64,000 nt of DNA from JAHBNG01 sp039028975 (GTDB taxonomy: Bacteria > Chloroflexota > Anaerolineae > Caldilineales > Caldilineaceae), in NCBI GenBank assembly GCA_039028975.1, contig JBCCHB010000037.1, positions 1-64,000 of the forward strand, given 5' to 3'. Shown one piece after another: positions 59,471-64,000 of this stretch (position 1 is its first letter; each line of letters begins with the position of its first letter). The position numbers were made by a program, and so were the translations under genes. Under the pieces are notes generated by a model. That model had not been told where the DNA came from and made no database searches. It saw only the letters and a list, made by a program, of their open reading frames with translations.

Positions 59471-60640
59471 CTATCCACCACGTAAATATTGTTGTACATT
59501 TTGTTCATGTTCCTCAAATGTGCGGGCAAAGACGTGGCGGCCACTCTGCTCTGGTACGGCTACAAAGTAGAGAAAATTATGGCTTTCAGGATAAAGAACC
59601 GCCTCTATACTGCTGATTCCCGGATTCGCAATCGGCCCAGGGGGTAAGCCAGCATAAAGGTATGTATTATATGGGCTAAGTACTGTACTGTACTCTTCTA
59701 AAAAGACCGGCGTTTTCCACCACTGTTTGCTCTCAGGTTGATAACCCATTGCATATTGAACCGTTGGATCTGCTTGGAGTTTCATACCCTCTGCTAGCCG
59801 GTTCAGATAGACTCCTGCTATGATTGGACGCTCATCTGGAATTACCGCCTCTCGTTCCACAATGCTGGCTAACGTTAAAACCGTATAGAGATCCAGAGTA
59901 GTATTGCCTTCATCTTCTGCCTTTTCGTAAAGAGGCATCACCTTTCTTTGAAAGGTTTTTAGCTGATGCGACAATATAGAATCAGCGGTGGGAGCATTTA
60001 ATATGACTTCATACGTATCGGGAAAGAGATATCCTTCTAGACCTGTGTTAAGTGGTCGGGTTGATAGAAACGGATAGTCGGCGGCATCTTGGTGTGCTAT
60101 CTGGCCACTTGTTACTTGATGTTCGTACGAGACCATCTCTTCATCATTGAATATCTGAAGAGACCGAAGATGATCGACCATTTGGCCAAATCGCCACCCT
60201 TCTGGGAATGTAATAAGAAGGGTGGCTGCCTGGGTATTTTGCAGTGCCTCAGCAATTTCAGGCAACGTCATGGTCGGACTTAGAATATAGGTCCCTGCCA
60301 CGAGCCGATCTGCAAGACCATTTACTCGTACATATGCTTCAAAAAGGCGTGCATCTCCTATCAACCCGGCGATAACTAATTGTTCACCAATCAGCCGGGC
60401 AGGCATACCTGCTGGTACTTCAATGCGAATCGATTGTCCTTGTGGGTTGTGTGGTTGATTGAGCGCGGCTACGTTGTTACGAAGATAGAGTCGATGTGAA
60501 AAAGGGTTGCTACTACACCCGACAATCCCGCCAACACAAAATACAGACAGGAGTACTACATAAATTACTGTGCTTTGGAGATTGACCCGTCTGAGAAGAG
60601 CGAAATCGATATCCTGTCGTTTGCTGATTAGCTGCGCCAT
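59471..60640 (-). CDS. mltG: Endolytic murein transglycosylase MltG
   Basis: A 389-residue YceG-like enzyme that cuts nascent peptidoglycan strands. One N-terminal membrane helix (STVIYVVLLSVFCVGGIVG), a LysM-like region and the catalytic domain with Glu in SIVEREAVIPDERPIIAGVY and the substrate loop YNTYLYAGLPPGPIANPG. The ATG at 60640 is chosen because the earlier 47 residues are an out-of-frame read of the DUF423 gene; the true start overlaps that gene by 13 bp. Confidence 0.92.
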   Translation of the reverse strand: MAQLISKRQDIDFALLRRVNLQSTVIYVVLLSVFCVGGIVGCSSNPFSHRLYLRNNVAALNQPHNPQGQSIRIEVPAGMPARLIGEQLVIAGLIGDARLFEAYVRVNGLADRLVAGTYILSPTMTLPEIAEALQNTQAATLLITFPEGWRFGQMVDHLRSLQIFNDEEMVSYEHQVTSGQIAHQDAADYPFLSTRPLNTGLEGYLFPDTYEVILNAPTADSILSHQLKTFQRKVMPLYEKAEDEGNTTLDLYTVLTLASIVEREAVIPDERPIIAGVYLNRLAEGMKLQADPTVQYAMGYQPESKQWWKTPVFLEEYSTVLSPYNTYLYAGLPPGPIANPGISSIEAVLYPESHNFLYFVAVPEQSGRHVFARTFEEHEQNVQQYLRGG

Positions 60641-60999
60641 ACCGCTAGTGCCAAACAGATCCATCCACCAATGAAGGCTAAGCCACCCAATGGTGTAATG
60701 GCTCCCAAAATGCGGATACCCGAGAGGGCCAATGCATACAAACTGCCCGAGAAGAGGAGTATTCCAACGACAAACAGCCAACCAGCAAGGGGTGCAAGGG
60801 ATGCCTCGGGCCAGCGTCCAATAACAACTGCTACCGCAACAAGGGCTAGCGCATGATAAAAATGATAGCGGGCACCCGTCTCAAAGGTTTCAATTAGCGA
60901 TGGTTCAATACGCCCCGTCAGGGCATGAGCGCCAAATGCACCAAGAGCTACAGCGAGACCAGCAAAGATACTAGCCAACATAAAAAACATTTTTTCCAT
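60628..60999 (-). CDS. DUF423 (YgdD/TMEM256-like) membrane protein
   Basis: A 123-residue protein with four membrane helices and the family signature ALGAFGAHAL followed by ETGARYHFYHALALVAVA. Widely conserved and of unknown function. It overlaps the mltG start by 13 bp, so the two genes are translated together. Confidence 0.9.
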   Translation of the reverse strand: MEKMFFMLASIFAGLAVALGAFGAHALTGRIEPSLIETFETGARYHFYHALALVAVAVVIGRWPEASLAPLAGWLFVVGILLFSGSLYALALSGIRILGAITPLGGLAFIGGWICLALAVWRS

Positions 61000-61017
61000 G
61001 ATGGTTGATTCCGCCTA

Positions 61018-61110
61018 TATACTTTGCCAGAAAAGTCTTGTTCCAACTCTTGTCCAATCCACTCTGGGTATTTCCGAAAAGAGAGGACAGAACTTTTCTG
61101 GCCATCTATA
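61018..61110 (+). repeat. Dispersed palindromic element, family A (intact copy)
   Basis: TATACTTTGCCAGAAAAGTC to ACTTTTCTGGCCATCTATA, 93 bp. It lies between the MBL gene and the DUF423 gene on the minus strand and ends 10 bp from the MBL stop codon, so it may form the 3' hairpin of that operon. Confidence 0.75.
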
Positions 61111-61119
61111 TGTTTCAGT

Positions 61120-61836
61120 CTATATGTTTGTTGAAAATATTTGGCTAGCTAACGCCTTGACCCTTTTCCCACCATTCTGCATGATAGGTGGCCCATGACC
61201 AAAGGCCAGCACTTCATAGTCATCACTATACTTCTTGGCTAACTTCCACACACTACGAAGTGCATTATCCTGGTCAGGCGTATAAATCCAGATAGGTGTT
61301 CTGAGCGTTCCCCCTCGATTCGAGAGCGCATCGCCAGTAATCAGAAAGCGTTTTTCCTTATGTAAAAGGGATATATGCCCTGGCGTATGACCCGGTGTGT
61401 GGATCACCGTAAACCCTTCCGGTAAAAGCTGCCCATCAACAACTAATTCATTGGGCGACGCAGGTCGAAAGCTAAATTGAGGCACGAACGAAGTTGCCAA
61501 CCAATAAGGTAAACGCATAAACCAAGCTGACGGATACCGCCTCTTGGGATTTTCCATAAACTCTTTTTCAACTGCGTGGCAGACGATTGATGCCTGGGTT
61601 GCACGCTTAAGAGCTGCTAAACCACCCGTATGATCGAGATCAACATGAGTAGTAATAATCCGTTTAATGCTATGGAGCGGGTAGCCGTTTTTACGAACGG
61701 CATCTAAAATAATTTGGGCATCCTTGGGAAATCCCGTATCGATTAGCGTGAACCCCTCACTCCACTCCCATAAATAACAGTGGACCGATGTGCCTATCTC
61801 ATCCAAATCCCAAAGCCCTGGTAGTATCTGTTTCAT
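61120..61836 (-). CDS. MBL-fold metallohydrolase
   Basis: A 238-residue metallo-beta-lactamase-fold hydrolase. The metal motif is THVDLDHTGG (an HxDxDH variant in which the second His is Asp), with further ligands in HTPGHTPGHIS and DALSN and the His in AFGHGPPI. Family members act on thioesters, lactones or nucleic acids; the substrate is unknown here. It starts 1 bp after the 97-residue gene. Confidence 0.85.
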   Translation of the reverse strand: MKQILPGLWDLDEIGTSVHCYLWEWSEGFTLIDTGFPKDAQIILDAVRKNGYPLHSIKRIITTHVDLDHTGGLAALKRATQASIVCHAVEKEFMENPKRRYPSAWFMRLPYWLATSFVPQFSFRPASPNELVVDGQLLPEGFTVIHTPGHTPGHISLLHKEKRFLITGDALSNRGGTLRTPIWIYTPDQDNALRSVWKLAKKYSDDYEVLAFGHGPPIMQNGGKRVKALASQIFSTNI

Positions 61837-61837
61837 G

Positions 61838-62131
61838 CTATCTATTGATAAAATATTCTCGACTTCGATAACTGCCTAAATGGCGAAGCCTAGCATGAGG
61901 ATGGTCGATAGCCTTTTCCAGATCCTGGACACTCAAACCTGTAGCATCTGCTAAATCCATTACAGTGCGAAAGTGATCGTCCGTTAATGCCTCTGCCGAT
62001 TCTCTCTCCTGTTCGGTCAGTTTATAACCACGACAGGTTCTTTCAGGTGATTCGATCAGAAGATCTCGACACTCATAACAACGCCATGTGTGGCCGACGA
62101 TCAAGGCAAAATCTCGTAAACGAGTCGACAT
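61838..62131 (-). CDS. Small protein with Cys pair, unknown function
   Basis: A 97-residue soluble protein with a C-x-x-C pair and one more Cys (TWRCYECRDLL, RTCRGYKLT), possibly a zinc site, then a helical C-terminus (LADATGLSVQDLEKAIDHPH) reminiscent of a small helix-turn-helix. It shares one base with the deoC start and sits 1 bp before the MBL gene, so it belongs to the operon. Not recognised further. Confidence 0.65.
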   Translation of the reverse strand: MSTRLRDFALIVGHTWRCYECRDLLIESPERTCRGYKLTEQERESAEALTDDHFRTVMDLADATGLSVQDLEKAIDHPHARLRHLGSYRSREYFINR

Positions 62132-62973
62132 TAATACCCTTCTCCTACGCCAGACACACGAGCGTGACCAGCAAAACTTTTGACAATATTCACCCCAGCG
62201 CTTGCCCCAATTCGGGTTGCACCGGCATTGATTACCATAAGAGCATCTTCAGCCGTACGAACACCGCCAGATGCTTTGACGCCCAAGTTCGACCCTACGA
62301 CTTGGCGCATCAGTGCTACATCCTCTTGGGTTGCCCCGCCACCACCAAAACCCGTAGATGTCTTAACGAAATCTGCCCCAGCATCCTGGGCTATCACAGA
62401 TGCAATCACCTTCTCTTCGTCAGTCAGCAACGAGGTCTCTAAGATAACTTTGACAAGCGCATTTCCCGCATGTGCGACTTGGGAAACGACGCGAATATCC
62501 TCAAACACTCCCTGCAAATCAGCGCTCTTGAGCCGACCAATATTGAGCACCATGTCTACTTCATTCGCCCCTGCCTCCACTGCCTCTTCCGTCTGAAATG
62601 CTTTTGTTGTGGCTGTTGTGGCACCAAGCGGAAACCCAATGACAACGCAACGCTTTACCGAGGCATTTCCCAAGATTGTATGACAGGTTGTCAGCCATGT
62701 GGGATTGATGCAGACACTGGCAAAGCCATGCTCGACTGCTTCACGGCAAAGTTGTTCAATCTGCTCTGCTGTTGCATCAGGCTTTAACAGCGTATGATCA
62801 ATAAGTGATGCCAATTGAGCCGACGTCAGGCCGGTAATGTCAAATTGACGATCATCTACAATCGGTTCACCTATGGCAACCTCTCCCAATGATGTACGGA
62901 TTGCGCTTCTGATCTCTGCAATATTTTCTGTGATATTCTCTAAAATAGTGTGTGGGGTAATTGTGTGAGTCAT
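62131..62973 (-). CDS. deoC: Deoxyribose-phosphate aldolase
   Basis: A 280-residue class I aldolase that splits 2-deoxyribose 5-phosphate into glyceraldehyde 3-phosphate and acetaldehyde. The Schiff-base Lys is in ADFVKTSTGFGGGGAT; the second Lys is in LGVKASGGVRTAEDA. An N-terminal extension of about 45 residues precedes the usual start (LASLIDHTLLKPDATAEQIE). It overlaps lepB by 4 bp (ATGA). Confidence 0.95.
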   Translation of the reverse strand: MTHTITPHTILENITENIAEIRSAIRTSLGEVAIGEPIVDDRQFDITGLTSAQLASLIDHTLLKPDATAEQIEQLCREAVEHGFASVCINPTWLTTCHTILGNASVKRCVVIGFPLGATTATTKAFQTEEAVEAGANEVDMVLNIGRLKSADLQGVFEDIRVVSQVAHAGNALVKVILETSLLTDEEKVIASVIAQDAGADFVKTSTGFGGGGATQEDVALMRQVVGSNLGVKASGGVRTAEDALMVINAGATRIGASAGVNIVKSFAGHARVSGVGEGY

Positions 62974-63650
62974 TCTTGCTCTAGTACAAGAGGTTGTCCC
63001 GGCTCGTTATGATAATGTTGAATAAGCCCCCAATTTTCAATGGGCCATACCCGCAACCAAGCTTTTCCTACAATTAGATCTTGAGAAAGCTGACCAAAGG
63101 CGCGGCTGTCGCTAGAATTGGGTCGATTGTCACCCATAACAAAGAGGTGTCCTGGATCAATGACATAGGGGCCTTGAGCCGGCCCTGGTGGGACTCGATT
63201 GGCAATGTAGGGCTCATCCACTGCCTTTTCATTAATATAGATTCCGCGATCTTTGATTTCGAGATTATCACCGGGCAACGCAATAATCCGTTTGATGTAA
63301 TCCTCTTGTTCATTATTTGGGTTATGAAAGACCAATACATCCCCTCGTTGAGGCTCGCCTAAAACATAGGCTAGTTTGTTCACAAGAATAAACTGACCTT
63401 CGATGAAGTTCGGTTCCATTGAATGACTTTCGATGCGATAATTTTGAACAACCTGGCGCATCAACAAGAAAATGATTAAAGAGAGGACAATGGTCTCAGT
63501 TAGCTCGCGAAAGAGCATCCAAGCCGAAGAAGGTGACTCTTCGACCGTTTCGGCTCCGTCTGACGTAAGTCCATCCATAGTGGATGGATCCGCCCCCCCT
63601 AACTGTTGAGTTGTATAGCCCTGGTCACTTAGTTTGTTTATTTCATTCAT
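62970..63650 (-). CDS. lepB: Signal peptidase I
   Basis: A 226-residue membrane protease that removes signal peptides. One N-terminal membrane segment (ETIVLSLIIFLLMRQVVQN), the catalytic Ser in ESHSMEPNF, the catalytic Lys in EDYIKRIIALPGD, and the conserved GDNRPNSSDSRAFG. The N-terminal 40 residues are polar and cytoplasmic. First gene of the lepB-deoC-97aa-MBL operon. Confidence 0.95.
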   Translation of the reverse strand: MNEINKLSDQGYTTQQLGGADPSTMDGLTSDGAETVEESPSSAWMLFRELTETIVLSLIIFLLMRQVVQNYRIESHSMEPNFIEGQFILVNKLAYVLGEPQRGDVLVFHNPNNEQEDYIKRIIALPGDNLEIKDRGIYINEKAVDEPYIANRVPPGPAQGPYVIDPGHLFVMGDNRPNSSDSRAFGQLSQDLIVGKAWLRVWPIENWGLIQHYHNEPGQPLVLEQE

Positions 63651-64000
63651 AATCGTATTTAGGGAAATCCCAACTTATCCCAATTTATTCCAAATTATCC
63701 CAACTTTTATCCCAAATTAATCCAACTTTCTCTACTGGATACTTTGCGTTATATGAGGCGATTTGAAAACAGTACATTTCCATGATTCTATCAGAGTACC
63801 TAAAGTACGGTTTTCATGCACAACCGGGTATAGCCCAAACCCAAACTCTTCAGTCACCTGTACCCTCTCAATCTTGTTCCTTCGAGTGCTCAGGACGGAG
63901 ATTGAACGTGCCAACACAACGATATTTCCCAAGCCTATCCCAATAGAAAAACCCACTTTATTCCAAATTAATCCAACTTATCCCAATATTATCCCAAGTT
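63651..64000. repeat. Short direct repeats of a TTATCCCAACTT type flanking a spacer
   Basis: Two AT-rich blocks (about 63664-63729 and 63955-64000) consist of degenerate copies of a 10-14-bp word such as ATTAATCCAACTTATCCCAA. The intervening 225 bp show no credible gene. It might be a promoter region with repeated operator-like sites, or an element bounded by the repeats. The second block runs off the window. Confidence 0.55.

Noticed and set aside
63732..63956. 74-residue minus-strand reading frame at the right edge
   Set aside because: Lies between low-complexity direct repeats, with no binding site or recognisable domain.

Overview
The window looks like chromosomal DNA of a member of the Chloroflexota, probably from the Anaerolineae/Caldilineae side. 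The signs are many sugar-type ABC components and PhyH-family oxygenases, a DUF1800/DUF1501 pair, giant chimeric Ser/Thr-kinase/AAA/histidine-kinase sensors, Pro/Thr-rich secreted proteins with LPL-like ends, a bacterial Rab-like GTPase operon, and many small intergenic palindromic repeats. Base composition is moderate and fairly even. I see no rRNA, tRNA, CRISPR, complete insertion sequence or prophage. The lineage is an inference from gene content.

Layout. 0.5-3.2 kb: arsJ-type efflux permease convergent with radA. 3.5-6.6 kb: candidate small RNAs on the minus strand, one family duplicated on both sides of a secreted glycoside hydrolase. 7.6-23.4 kb: a catabolic island on the plus strand with three PhyH dioxygenases, an ABC importer without its ATPase, an SMP-30-type lactonase, an enolase-superfamily dehydratase, an MFS permease, a Gfo/Idh/MocA oxidoreductase, an amidohydrolase and a GcvT-like protein. 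A sulfatase remnant fused to a broken AAA ATPase lies inside it. 23.5-31.8 kb: a class A beta-lactamase-fold protein, a striking ECF sigma - ankyrin - pseudo-F1-ATPase-beta fusion, a type II toxin-antitoxin pair, a secreted CAP protein and a MocA-like nucleotidyltransferase. 32-43 kb: FHA protein, cNMP-domain patatin phospholipase, two flavin reductases, lipoproteins and an RsmC-like methyltransferase. 43.2-50.2 kb: a 2327-residue hybrid kinase. 50.4-56.3 kb: DUF1800/DUF1501 exported proteins and a PAS histidine kinase. 56.7-59.1 kb: a three-gene operon of coiled-coil protein, membrane-anchored roadblock-like protein and Rab-like GTPase. 59.5-63.7 kb: housekeeping genes lepB, deoC, MBL hydrolase, DUF423 and mltG.

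How the genes work together. The 7.6-23.4 kb island reads as uptake and oxidation of a small organic substrate such as a sugar acid or modified polyol: import, hydroxylation, lactone opening, acid dehydration, oxidation. The exact substrate cannot be read from sequence. The 57-59 kb operon looks like a GTPase switch with a membrane partner.

The most novel item is the 684-residue fusion at 25150-27204. An ECF sigma factor carries ankyrin repeats and a C-terminal domain clearly homologous to the F1-ATPase beta subunit but with the P-loop and catalytic residues lost. Other non-standard content includes at least two dispersed palindromic repeat families (about 95 bp and 35 bp), a 53-nt near-perfect palindrome at 36114-36166, and the duplicated small RNA candidate, whose terminator stem shows compensatory changes. 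Many gene starts were moved downstream from the longest reading frame on the basis of ribosome binding sites, signal peptides or repeat content.
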